The notes under the pieces: model-generated
Seen by the model: the letters and a program-made list of their open reading frames with translations, nothing else
The model's database searches: none
Told to the model about the DNA's origin: nothing
Part shown: one piece after another, positions 15,594 through 23,016 of the stretch
Layout of the letters: every line of letters begins with the position of its first letter
Position numbering within the stretch: position 1 is the first letter of the stretch
Program-made: the position numbers and the translations under genes
DNA from: Acidimicrobiales bacterium
Lineage (GTDB): Bacteria; Actinomycetota; Acidimicrobiia; Acidimicrobiales; Iamiaceae
NCBI GenBank assembly: GCA_020439505.1
Contig: JAGQSO010000167.1
Location: 1-41,269, forward strand
Reading direction: 5' to 3'
DNA length: 41,269 nt

Positions 15594-16370
15594 ATGACCG
15601 TCGATTACGAACTGCACGGCCACGTCGCCGTGATGACCATCAACCGCCCCACCGCCCGCAACGCCGTCAACACCGACGTCGCCCAAGGTCTCGAGGCGGG
15701 CATCGACCGCCTCGAGGAGGATCCCGACGCCTGGGTCGGCATCATCACCGGTGCCCAGACCGAGAAGGGCTGGATCTTCTGCGCCGGCGCTGACCTCAAG
15801 CAGATGAGCGTCGATCCGGCCGGCATGATGACGGCCAAGGGCGGCTTCGCCGGTTTCGTCCAGCGCGAACGGTCCAAGCCGGTCATCGCCGCGGTCGACG
15901 GGCCCGCTCTCGCCGGTGGCACCGAGATCGTGTTGGCCTGCGATCTCGTCGTTGCCTCCGAGACCGCGGTGTTCGGTATCCCCGAGGTGAAGCGGAACCT
16001 GGTCGCCGGCGCCGGTGGGCTGTTCCGCCTTCCCCGCAAGGTCCCTCGCAACATCGCGATGGAGCTTGCCCTCACCGGACGGCTGGACTTCCCCGCCGAA
16101 CGGGCCCACCACTTCGGTCTCGTGAACCGGCTCTGCGCCGAGGGCGCGGCGCTGGAGACCGCCATGGAGCTGGCGGGCGAGATCGCACTCGCCGCTCCGC
16201 TGGCCGTTCGCGAGAGCCGGTCGATCATCCTGGCCGCCACCGATCAACCCGACGAGGTGGGCTGGCGCCTGTCGGGCGAGGGCATGGGCAAGATGTTCAG
16301 CACCGAGGACTTCGGAGAAGGACTCACCGCCTTCATCGAAAAGCGCGACCCGGTCTGGAAGGGCCGCTGA
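15594..16370 (+). CDS. Enoyl-CoA hydratase/crotonase-family protein
   Basis: This 258-residue protein is of normal crotonase length. The oxyanion-hole segment FCAGADLKQM is at residues 62-71. Both catalytic glutamates of true hydratases are present: Glu111 in AGGTE and Glu131 in GIPEV, followed by AGAGGLFRLPR. It is therefore likely to hydrate 2-enoyl-CoA thioesters in fatty-acid or amino-acid breakdown. The exact substrate cannot be told, and many actinobacteria carry numerous paralogues. It stands alone, with a palindrome over its promoter suggesting acyl-CoA-responsive repression. Confidence 0.9.
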   Translation: MTVDYELHGHVAVMTINRPTARNAVNTDVAQGLEAGIDRLEEDPDAWVGIITGAQTEKGWIFCAGADLKQMSVDPAGMMTAKGGFAGFVQRERSKPVIAAVDGPALAGGTEIVLACDLVVASETAVFGIPEVKRNLVAGAGGLFRLPRKVPRNIAMELALTGRLDFPAERAHHFGLVNRLCAEGAALETAMELAGEIALAAPLAVRESRSIILAATDQPDEVGWRLSGEGMGKMFSTEDFGEGLTAFIEKRDPVWKGR

Positions 16371-16411
16371 CCTTCCTCTTCGCCACCGTCTCCTGATCAC
16401 CCGATCGGCGT

Positions 16412-16825
16412 TCAGGTGATGGTGGTGATAACCCCGTGGTCGTGGAGGAACTCCGCCAGGCCCGGGGCGAGCCTGTATTCCGTCACGTCGCCGAGGTCCA
16501 CCCAGCGGGCCTCGGCGGCGTCGTCCCTGGCGTCAGGATCGGTCGATTCCAGGATCGACACCCAGAACCCGAGGATTACGGCGTGACTAGAAGGGTCGTC
16601 GTCATCGAGGAGTTCGTTGACACCGATCAGGTGACCGCACACTCCTTCGATACCCGTCTCCTCGCGTAGCTCCCGGGTGACAGCCTCGGCGAGGGTCTCA
16701 CCGACTTGGACCCTGCCCCCCGGTACCGCCCAGGTTCCGGCTGCGGGCCCGTGACCCCGCCTCACCAGCAGCAGGCGGTCGTCGTCCACCAACACCGCGC
16801 TCACCGCCAGGCTGGGACCGCTCAC
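16412..16825 (-). CDS. NUDIX hydrolase
   Basis: This 137-residue protein has a perfect Nudix box at residues 37-59 (G37, E43, R51-E52, E55-E56, G58). Such enzymes hydrolyse nucleoside diphosphates linked to other groups, as in 8-oxo-dGTP or ADP-ribose; the substrate is not clear. The start is a GTG overlapping the upstream GNAT stop by 4 bases, so it is the last gene of a three-gene operon with the acetyltransferase and the 17337-17891 gene. It converges on the crotonase gene with 41 bases between stops and no clear terminator. Confidence 0.9.
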   Translation of the reverse strand: MSGPSLAVSAVLVDDDRLLLVRRGHGPAAGTWAVPGGRVQVGETLAEAVTRELREETGIEGVCGHLIGVNELLDDDDPSSHAVILGFWVSILESTDPDARDDAAEARWVDLGDVTEYRLAPGLAEFLHDHGVITTIT

Positions 16826-17340
16826 TCCCCCGCCCCCTCGCTCGACGGTTGGCTCGTGTCTTCGGAGGTGAGGGACCGGTGTACCACGATGGCCCGCGCC
16901 GTCAGCCCGAACCGCTCGAAGAAGTTCTTGGTGGCCCGATCGCCGGGAAGGGCGAGCGAATCAATTCCCTCCGCACCGGCCTGGCGCGCCGCGCTGACCA
17001 TGAGCTCCATCATCGCTTCGCCCACTCCAACACCTCTGGCGTCGGGCGTGACGTAGATGTCGGTGACGGTCCACAGGAGCCCCCGATCGTGCAGAGCCTC
17101 GGGCTCGACCAGGGCGTAGCCGACAACGACGTCATCGACCATCCCGACAACCGCCCGGCGACCGCCCAATCCCGCCAGGGCGGCCACGAGGTCGGCTTCG
17201 AACGGCTCGGGCCGGGCTTCCCGGCGGGCCCACATCGACCCTCCACGCTGGTGCCGCATGTTGGCGGCGCCTTCGCGGGCCAGCTCCAGCACCTCGGGAA
17301 GATCGCTGGGCTCGGCCCACCTCACCCGCTCCAACGTCAC
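16822..17340 (-). CDS. GNAT-family N-acetyltransferase
   Basis: This 172-residue protein has the GNAT core: VVGYALVE (beta-4), WTVTDIYVTPDARGVGVGEAMM at about residues 90-111 including the acetyl-CoA pyrophosphate loop RGVGVG, and the C-terminal RATKNFFERFGL motif. The last 15 residues are polar and disordered. The acceptor substrate is unknown. GTG start and TGA stop overlap its neighbours by 4 bases on both sides, so the operon is tightly coupled. Confidence 0.88.
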   Translation of the reverse strand: MTLERVRWAEPSDLPEVLELAREGAANMRHQRGGSMWARREARPEPFEADLVAALAGLGGRRAVVGMVDDVVVGYALVEPEALHDRGLLWTVTDIYVTPDARGVGVGEAMMELMVSAARQAGAEGIDSLALPGDRATKNFFERFGLTARAIVVHRSLTSEDTSQPSSEGAGE

Positions 17341-17891
17341 TCCCCCTGGAGCTGGGCGATCCGCCCGAGGATGGTCTTGCGTCCCCGATGCCCGCTCTCA
17401 TAGACGCGCAACGCCTCCAGTTCATCGGCGCCGAGGCCGTTGAGCCTGGGAATCACCTGGGATGCAGCCAGAGAGTCGTACTCGGCGATGGCCAGCTCAG
17501 AGGAGGCCGCGCTGGCCTGCTCGCGTTGTACCGCAGTACCCGGTGTCGGGCTCGGCGCGACATGGTCTGGACCGGCCGAAGATGGCGACGACGCCGGCGA
17601 GATCACGGTGTCGCGTTTGTCGGCTGCGTGGTCGTCACCGGTCAGCCCCAACTCGCCGAGGATGGCATTGGCTTGGCGTTGGGCCTGGGTCTGAGCCCGT
17701 GAGAGGCGTTTTCCCGCCTCGATCTGACCTTGACCGACCGCGAACTTGCCGATCATCCGGGCCATCTGTACCTGCTGGCGACCCCGATCCACGAAGGTGG
17801 GCAGGAGCTTCCGTGCCTCCAGAGCAAAGCCGATCGGCGCATAGATGATCATCTCGACCGCTTGCTCGGCCGGCGTCTTGGGGTCTGTCAC
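17337..17891 (-). CDS. Conserved actinobacterial hypothetical protein
   Basis: This 184-residue protein has two conserved parts joined by a disordered Ser/Pro-rich linker (about residues 85-125). The first (residues 5-80) is an amphipathic helical region beginning with AEQAVEMIIYAPIGFALEARKLLP, with a hydrophobic patch that might touch the membrane. The second (about residues 132-182) reads IAEYDSLAASQVIPRLNGL followed by ELEALRVYESGHRGRKTIL, a motif I recognise as recurring in actinobacterial proteins of unknown role. It is the first gene of the operon with the GNAT and NUDIX genes and starts with GTG. No function is proposed. Confidence 0.75.
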   Translation of the reverse strand: MTDPKTPAEQAVEMIIYAPIGFALEARKLLPTFVDRGRQQVQMARMIGKFAVGQGQIEAGKRLSRAQTQAQRQANAILGELGLTGDDHAADKRDTVISPASSPSSAGPDHVAPSPTPGTAVQREQASAASSELAIAEYDSLAASQVIPRLNGLGADELEALRVYESGHRGRKTILGRIAQLQGE

Positions 17892-18056
17892 ACCTTCATG
17901 GTGGCCGACAGGCTCATGGTCGAGCCAATGGTTCAGTCACCAAGTGCCGCAACAGACAACGTTCGCGCTGTTGCGAGCTTGCGAGCCACTGGGCAGCGTG
18001 CAGCGCAGGTGATTCCAAACCCCTACAGGGATTGCCGGTCACGGCACAGGGTTCGC

Positions 18057-18563
18057 TCAGGCGAACTGGGCCTTCATCGGACAGTCATCCCCGTCGAATC
18101 CGCCCGGGCAGTCAGTGCGGCGCGAGCTGAACTGGCTACGACGAACCAGCAAGAAGCAGGTGGGGCAGGAATGTTCCTCCGCTGCCCGGGGTGCGACGCG
18201 ATCTCCGGCCTCACTTCGGTCGTCGGTGGGGGCCTCTTCCTCGTCTTCGTCATCCTCGTCGGTTCCGGCGGTGATGCGGTCCCGCAGGATCGTGTCGAGG
18301 TCCTCCTCGACGTCGTCGGGATCGGCCTCGTCGTCGTCATCGTCGTCTTCGTCGCCGCTGCGTCGGTCCCGGGCCGGGGTAGGCAGGTCTTCCTCCTCCT
18401 CGCCCTCTCCGATCGCCGCGTCGTCTTCGTCGTCGCCGCCCAGCTCGTCAACCTCGAAGTCCTCGTCGTCGTCACCGAGCTCGTCGTCACCGAGCTCGTC
18501 GTCGTCGACGTCTCCCGGGTCCTCAAGCAGCATCTCGTCGTCGATTGGTTCGTCGTCAGCCAT
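18057..18563 (-). CDS. Very acidic protein with C-terminal zinc ribbon (DUF4193-like)
   Basis: In this 168-residue protein the first 125 residues are largely Asp and Glu, including runs such as DEDDDDDDEADPDD. The last 40 residues carry four cysteines: HSCPTCFLLVRRSQF, then DCPGGFDGDDCP. The CxxCFLxxRRSxx motif resembles the C terminus of actinobacterial DUF4193 proteins, which are shorter and less acidic. The acidic part must be disordered and could mimic nucleic acid or bind basic proteins. A Shine-Dalgarno-like GAAGGA precedes the ATG at 18563. The opposite-strand reading gives a poly-Ser ORF, which is a shadow. Function unknown. Confidence 0.8.
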   Translation of the reverse strand: MADDEPIDDEMLLEDPGDVDDDELGDDELGDDDEDFEVDELGGDDEDDAAIGEGEEEEDLPTPARDRRSGDEDDDDDDEADPDDVEEDLDTILRDRITAGTDEDDEDEEEAPTDDRSEAGDRVAPRAAEEHSCPTCFLLVRRSQFSSRRTDCPGGFDGDDCPMKAQFA

Positions 18564-18658
18564 GGTTTCCTTCGAGCTTTCAGATGTTGCTGGCGGACGG
18601 CCGGTGAGGCCGCGGCGGGATCATAGGCGTCTCATGCGTCCCGGTCGCATCCGACCGG

Positions 18659-20275
18659 TCAGGGAGTCGGACCGGAGCCCCGTCGGACCTCGGCGCGTCT
18701 CTCCGCGTCGAGACGCTCGAGATCGGGCTCGGCCGAGTGGTCGACGAAGCGCATCGTCGCCGCCACCGCGTGATGGCCCGCCTCTTGTGCGATCAGGTGA
18801 TGCATCTGCTGGGCCACCTCCCGGTAGGAAGGATGCCCCTGGGGTCCACTGCGAAGCTCGAGCAGGTGCATCGCCTCCCTGGCGTTCATCTGCATCATGA
18901 ACCGGACCTTGTACGCCAGGGCGACGGCATAGGGAGCCTGAGCGGGGAAACGGGGCTCGAGCAGATCGTGCAGCTCAGCAGAGCGGGCCATGGCCTCGTC
19001 GAACACGGCGCGCTCGCCCGCCAAATCGATCGCCTCGGGTCTCGTGAAACCGTGGCGGGGGCTGAGCTGTTGCCACTCGACCGTCAGCATCCGATGGCGC
19101 TGGAGGTCACGGAACGCTCCGTAGTCGGCAAGAACGTCGAAGCGGTAGTCGATCCGCTCCAGTGCCCGGCCCGGCCGGTGACGACGGTTCGCCCGCTCTC
19201 CGACGTAGGCGTCGACCACGGCGAGACGATCCTCTACCGACATGGTCCGAACCTTGGCCTCGATCTGGGCTTCAGGCAGCCGGCTGTGGGGGTAGAGCAT
19301 CGCCGTGACCAACTTGACCTCGGCGTCGGGATCGAAGTCGGTGAGGGCGACGGTGGGAGCGTTCTCCACCTCGACCTCGGCAGGGAACAACCGGTGGGTG
19401 ATCTCCTCCATGGCACCGTGGTTGGCCGCCAGGTAGTCACTCCACGCCACTCCGCGGTCGGCCATGTCGACCCGCTTGAGGAACGAAGGGATGACCTTGC
19501 GAAGCTCGTGGAGGATCAGATCGGCATACGTTCGAGCCTCGGGAAGCGGGTGGGCGCGCATCCGCAGGAGCAGAGCCTCATAGGCCTGACCCGTCCCGTA
19601 GATGCCGACGTTTGACAACGAGGCGGCGGGTAGCAGGCCGCGAAGAGCGTCGAAGGCCTTGGCCCTGATCGCCTGGCGGTACACGAAGTCCGAATCGGCC
19701 GGGTCCTTCGGGAACTGCTCCCGGAAGAAATCCGTCATCCGGGGAAGGAGTTCGGCGTAGGTGTCGAAGAGACGATCCATCTCTCCGACGTATCGGGTTC
19801 CGAACGGTGAGCCCAGCACGGCCGGGTCCCGGTGGAACCGGTAGCGACCACCGATCCGCGAGTCATAGGCGATGTAGCGGGTGGACTGCTCCAGGTAGGC
19901 CATCAGCCGGCCCCACTCCAGAACCTTGGTGAGAAGGTTCGAGGCCTGTTCGCAGGCGAGATGAATGCCGCCGAGCTGGGCAACCGAGTCGTCGCCGTAC
20001 TCGAAGAAGACCCGGTCGTACAGCTCCTCGGCCCGACGAAGTCCTACCGTCGCGTCGATCGACTGGTCACCCGAAACGTCCAACTCCCCCACGAATTCAT
20101 CGAGGAACAATCGGCGAAGGCTCTTTGCCGACCGGGAGTAGCGGGCGAACAGGGCACCCTTGACCACCTCGGGCAGGTTGACGAGGGCAAATACCGGGCT
20201 GTCGAGGTTGGTGAAGTACCGGCGGAGTACGTCGGCTTCCTCGGATGTGAACTCTTCGGCGACGTATACGGCCAC
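18659..20275 (-). CDS. ThyX-like protein with two ThyX-related halves
   Basis: This protein is about 538 residues long, twice the size of ordinary flavin-dependent thymidylate synthase. The C-terminal half has RHRMLTVEWQQLSPRHG, a version of the ThyX signature RHRxxSxNExSxRY with a two-residue shift and His for Tyr. The N-terminal half has RYSRSAKSLRRLF and, later, YLEQSTRYIAYDSR, reminiscent of ThyX substrate loops. It probably derives from a duplicated ThyX fold; whether it still makes dTMP is uncertain. The start is set at GTG 20275 because TAGCCT lies 8 bases upstream. A longer frame opens at ATG 20359, next to a repeat hairpin, and cannot be excluded. Confidence 0.75.
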   Translation of the reverse strand: MAVYVAEEFTSEEADVLRRYFTNLDSPVFALVNLPEVVKGALFARYSRSAKSLRRLFLDEFVGELDVSGDQSIDATVGLRRAEELYDRVFFEYGDDSVAQLGGIHLACEQASNLLTKVLEWGRLMAYLEQSTRYIAYDSRIGGRYRFHRDPAVLGSPFGTRYVGEMDRLFDTYAELLPRMTDFFREQFPKDPADSDFVYRQAIRAKAFDALRGLLPAASLSNVGIYGTGQAYEALLLRMRAHPLPEARTYADLILHELRKVIPSFLKRVDMADRGVAWSDYLAANHGAMEEITHRLFPAEVEVENAPTVALTDFDPDAEVKLVTAMLYPHSRLPEAQIEAKVRTMSVEDRLAVVDAYVGERANRRHRPGRALERIDYRFDVLADYGAFRDLQRHRMLTVEWQQLSPRHGFTRPEAIDLAGERAVFDEAMARSAELHDLLEPRFPAQAPYAVALAYKVRFMMQMNAREAMHLLELRSGPQGHPSYREVAQQMHHLIAQEAGHHAVAATMRFVDHSAEPDLERLDAERRAEVRRGSGPTP

Positions 20276-20283
20276 GGCCACGG

Positions 20284-20289
20284 AGGCTA
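20284..20289 (-). promoter_or_regulatory. -10 hexamer TAGCCT of the ThyX-like gene
   Basis: On the minus strand TAGCCT is 8 bases before GTG 20275. It supports the shorter start, since the alternative ATG at 20359 would put this promoter inside the gene. Confidence 0.35.
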
Positions 20290-20359
20290 GAGGGTGGACC
20301 TCCTGCCAACGGGGACCACGCAGCGTGACATCGGCCAACTTCCGGCCCCACCGGACCAT

Positions 20360-20376
20360 CCGAGGCGAAGCCTCGG
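20360..20376. repeat. Extra copy of the 17-bp hairpin CCGAGGCGAAGCCTCGG
   Basis: CCGAGG and CCTCGG flank a 5-base CGAAG loop. The identical hairpin sits inside each 107-bp repeat at 20444-20460 and 25542-25558, followed each time by a similar CTGAT. It looks like a partial third copy of the dispersed element. Confidence 0.7.
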
Positions 20377-20397
20377 CCTGATCTCGCTCCTGTTAGG

Positions 20398-20504
20398 AGG
20401 CGAGCCCATAGGCGAGCCGACCCATAAGTACGGCATGGTTGGACCGAGGCGAAGCCTCGGACTGATCACCCTCGCAGCGACGACGGCTTGACCTATCCGC
20501 TAGG
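20398..20504. repeat. Dispersed 107-bp intergenic repeat, copy A
   Basis: This copy matches 25496-25602 over 107 bp without gaps, with 8 differences (about 92% identity). It contains the 17-bp hairpin and a doubled GGCGAGCC motif. It lies between the M20 peptidase stop and the ThyX-like start, both on the minus strand. No ORF of note is shared. It resembles a small palindromic intergenic element of the REP/MITE kind, or a structured RNA element. Confidence 0.85.
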
Positions 20505-20515
20505 CGCCTTAGCGG
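20497..20515. terminator. Stem-loop downstream of the M20 peptidase gene
   Basis: CCGCTA and TAGCGG pair with further G-T and G-C pairs inside, leaving a 3-base loop. It begins within the end of repeat copy A and lies 25 bases past the peptidase stop. There is no T-run. Confidence 0.4.
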
Positions 20516-20539
20516 CGATCTGGCCTGTCCACCGTCCTC

Positions 20540-21751
20540 TCAGACGGTGGCCCGTCCGCTTACGCGTCCGCTGGCCAGGTGGCCGGCGAACTCGTCCCGC
20601 ACTGCGTTCATCAACTCCGGAGCCGCCCAGAGGTCGACGATGGTGGCGGCGAGAGTGCGGGCGCCGTCCAAGACTGCCCTGTCGCCACGTTCGGAGCCGG
20701 CGAACCGGGCGAACTCGGTGGTGTGGATGGGGACGTCGGGGGCCGACACCGCGACCATGGGGTGGATCGAGGGAACGAGGTGACTGATGTTGCCCATGTC
20801 GGTGCTCCCGACAACCTGCTGATCATCGTCGGGTTCCAGCGCGTGGCGGCCGCAACGCTCCAGATTCCTGGTGTAGGCAGCCAACAGCGACTCGTTGTCC
20901 ACCATGTCCGCGTAGGCGGGGTCCACCCAACGGTGCTCCATGGTGCATCCGGTGGCCACCGCCCCACTCCCCAGGGCTTCGAGCACCCGTACCTTCAGCT
21001 TCGTCAGACCGTCGACGGTCGGTGAGCGCACGTACCAGTGGGCGCTGGCCCGGGCAGGAACCACGTTGGGTGCCTCCCCTGCCTCGGTGAAGATCCCGTG
21101 GATCCGCTCGTCGGGTCGGATGTGTTGTCGGAGGGCCGCCACCGCCTGATAGCCGAGCACCGCCGCGTCCAGCGCGTTGCGACCCCGATCAGGGGCCGCC
21201 GCGGCATGTGCAGCCTCCCCGTGGTAGGTGACGTGCACCTGTTGGATGGCGATGGCCCGAATGCGGGTCAGCTCGAGCCCGGCGGGGTGGATCATCATGG
21301 CGGCGTCCACTCCCTGGAAGGCACCTGCCTCGGCCAGGGCCACCTTGCCGCCACCGCCTTCCTCGGCCGGGGTCCCCAGGACCAGGATGCGACCCCCGAC
21401 CTCGTGGGCCACCTTCGCTGCCGCCAGACCAGCGCCGACGCCGGCCGCGCCGATCACGTTGTGACCGCACGCATGCCCGATGCCGGGAAGAGCGTCGTAC
21501 TCGCAAAGCACCGCCACCAACGGGCCCGAATCGCCGGCACGGGCCGCGAAGGCGGTTGGTAGGCCGTAGGCGCCCCGCTCCACCGAGAGTCCGCCGGCTT
21601 CGAGCAGACCCGACAGGAGATCGTGGGCGTTGTGCTCGTCGAAGCCGAGTTCGGGCTGAGCGTGCATGGCTCGTGACGCCGAAATCAGACGGTCGGCGTT
21701 GGCCTCGATCTCGGCATCGACACGGGCCTTCAGATCATCCAGATCGACCAT
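20540..21751 (-). CDS. M20-family metallopeptidase/amidohydrolase (M20D, AbgB-like)
   Basis: This 403-residue protein has the metal-binding motifs of the M20D subfamily: HACGHN at residues 93-98 and GTPAEEGGGGK at 126-136, with Glu130 the likely general base. A dimerisation-domain segment VHVTYHGEAAHAAAAPDRGRNALDAA lies mid-protein, with a likely last metal ligand in the IHTTEF segment near the C terminus. Members cleave N-acyl amino acids or p-aminobenzoyl-glutamate; the substrate here is unknown. No signal peptide is seen, so it is cytoplasmic. It stands alone with its own putative -10. Confidence 0.9.
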   Translation of the reverse strand: MVDLDDLKARVDAEIEANADRLISASRAMHAQPELGFDEHNAHDLLSGLLEAGGLSVERGAYGLPTAFAARAGDSGPLVAVLCEYDALPGIGHACGHNVIGAAGVGAGLAAAKVAHEVGGRILVLGTPAEEGGGGKVALAEAGAFQGVDAAMMIHPAGLELTRIRAIAIQQVHVTYHGEAAHAAAAPDRGRNALDAAVLGYQAVAALRQHIRPDERIHGIFTEAGEAPNVVPARASAHWYVRSPTVDGLTKLKVRVLEALGSGAVATGCTMEHRWVDPAYADMVDNESLLAAYTRNLERCGRHALEPDDDQQVVGSTDMGNISHLVPSIHPMVAVSAPDVPIHTTEFARFAGSERGDRAVLDGARTLAATIVDLWAAPELMNAVRDEFAGHLASGRVSGRATV

Positions 21752-21758
21752 GGACCCA

Positions 21759-21764
21759 AGGGTA
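21759..21764 (-). promoter_or_regulatory. -10 hexamer TACCCT of the M20 peptidase gene
   Basis: On the minus strand TACCCT is 7 bases before the ATG at 21751, again without a Shine-Dalgarno. Confidence 0.35.
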
Positions 21765-21790
21765 AGCCCCCTACGGTCTGAGCGGACCGG

Positions 21791-23014
21791 TCAAACGACG
21801 GCCATGACCGGATGGTCGGTTCCGACGTAGCGGCCGGCATCGATCCCGAGCACACCTTGGGCCAGGCCGCCAAGCACCGAGCGGAAATCCACGGTCGTGG
21901 CGAGATCGCCGTCGTCGAGTCGGTCCAGACCTGGTGGATCGCCGTGATGGCCTCCGGCGACACGCCCGGCCAGAAGCATCACCGAAGCCTTTCCGTGATC
22001 GGTTCCGCCACTCGCGTTCGAGGTGACCCGCCGTCCGAACTCACTCCACACTGCGACCGTCACCGGGTGCCCGACCGTCCTGCGCAGCAGGTTGTCCACC
22101 GCTCGGTCCAGTTCGGCCAGCAGCGCCGCGTGGGTCGGGGCCTGCCCGGCGTGGGTGTCGAAGCCGCCGAGTTGCACCGTGAACACCCGGGTCGCGACAC
22201 CGGCCGAGATCAGCGCGGCCACCGCGTCGAGCTTGGCGGTAAGGCCTTCCGGATTGCCGATCTCATCGGACCCCGACCGCTCCTCACCGAGGACCGGGGA
22301 CACGACATCCACGACCTCGAGCAGGTCGGCGGTGGACCGAGCCACCGCCGAGGCGAGATCCGACCGCCGGCTGTCGACACCCGCCATCAACGCCACCGAG
22401 TCACCCAGTGCGGCCATGTCGGGCAGCATGAAAGCACCCGACGGCACGACACCCCCACTGTTGGTCTCTCCTCGGAGCACCAGAGGAAGGAGGCGATCCA
22501 CCGCCACCGCCGTCAGAGCGTCACCGCCGGTGTCGTCCAACCATCGCCCGAGCCACCCCGTTGTCACCCGCTCACTGCGGGCGGCCTGCCAGACGTCACG
22601 ACAGTGGAAGTGGCTCCGGTCGAGGCCTTCGAAACCCACTCCGTGTACGACCCCGAGATTTCCGGCGTCCCACATTCGTTTGAAGCTGGTCAGCGACGGG
22701 TGCAGCACGAACCCTTCGGACATCTCATGGGTCTTAGCCGGGTCCAGTGCCAGGGATCCACGTAGGGATCGGTAACGCCCGTCGGTGACCGGACAGACGG
22801 TGTTGAGGCCGTCGTTGCCGCCGTCGAGGTTCACCAGGACCAGGATCCCGTCACCGGGGTCCGTGACCTTGGTGGCGGACGGTTCCGCTTCAGCGGCGGG
22901 GACGACGGGCGCTTCGCTGGTGCAACCGGTAAGAACCGCTCCTCCGACCGCGGCCGCCCCACCTAGAAAGTGCCGCCGGGAAACCGGGGTGCTGGGCATC
23001 GTCGTTTCGTCCAT
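21791..23014 (-). CDS. DUF1501-family exported protein with Tat/lipoprotein signal
   Basis: This 407-residue protein carries a twin-arginine signal: SRRHFLGG at residues 12-19, a hydrophobic stretch, then the lipobox LTGC with Cys31. It is therefore probably exported folded and lipid-anchored outside the membrane. The mature part has LVNLDGGNDGLNTV near residue 60, HCRDVWQ, and later QLGGFDTHAGQ and SEFGRR, all typical of DUF1501 (alkaline-phosphatase-superfamily fold). No activity is established for the family. It starts 2 bases after the DUF1800 stop, forming the DUF1800/DUF1501 pair found in many phyla. The Tat genes lie about 6 kb away. Confidence 0.92.
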   Translation of the reverse strand: MDETTMPSTPVSRRHFLGGAAAVGGAVLTGCTSEAPVVPAAEAEPSATKVTDPGDGILVLVNLDGGNDGLNTVCPVTDGRYRSLRGSLALDPAKTHEMSEGFVLHPSLTSFKRMWDAGNLGVVHGVGFEGLDRSHFHCRDVWQAARSERVTTGWLGRWLDDTGGDALTAVAVDRLLPLVLRGETNSGGVVPSGAFMLPDMAALGDSVALMAGVDSRRSDLASAVARSTADLLEVVDVVSPVLGEERSGSDEIGNPEGLTAKLDAVAALISAGVATRVFTVQLGGFDTHAGQAPTHAALLAELDRAVDNLLRRTVGHPVTVAVWSEFGRRVTSNASGGTDHGKASVMLLAGRVAGGHHGDPPGLDRLDDGDLATTVDFRSVLGGLAQGVLGIDAGRYVGTDHPVMAVV

Positions 23015-23016
23015 GA

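Noticed and set aside
18115..18900. Ser-rich 261-codon + strand frame
   Set aside because: It is the reverse reading of the Asp/Glu tract of the acidic DUF4193-like gene.
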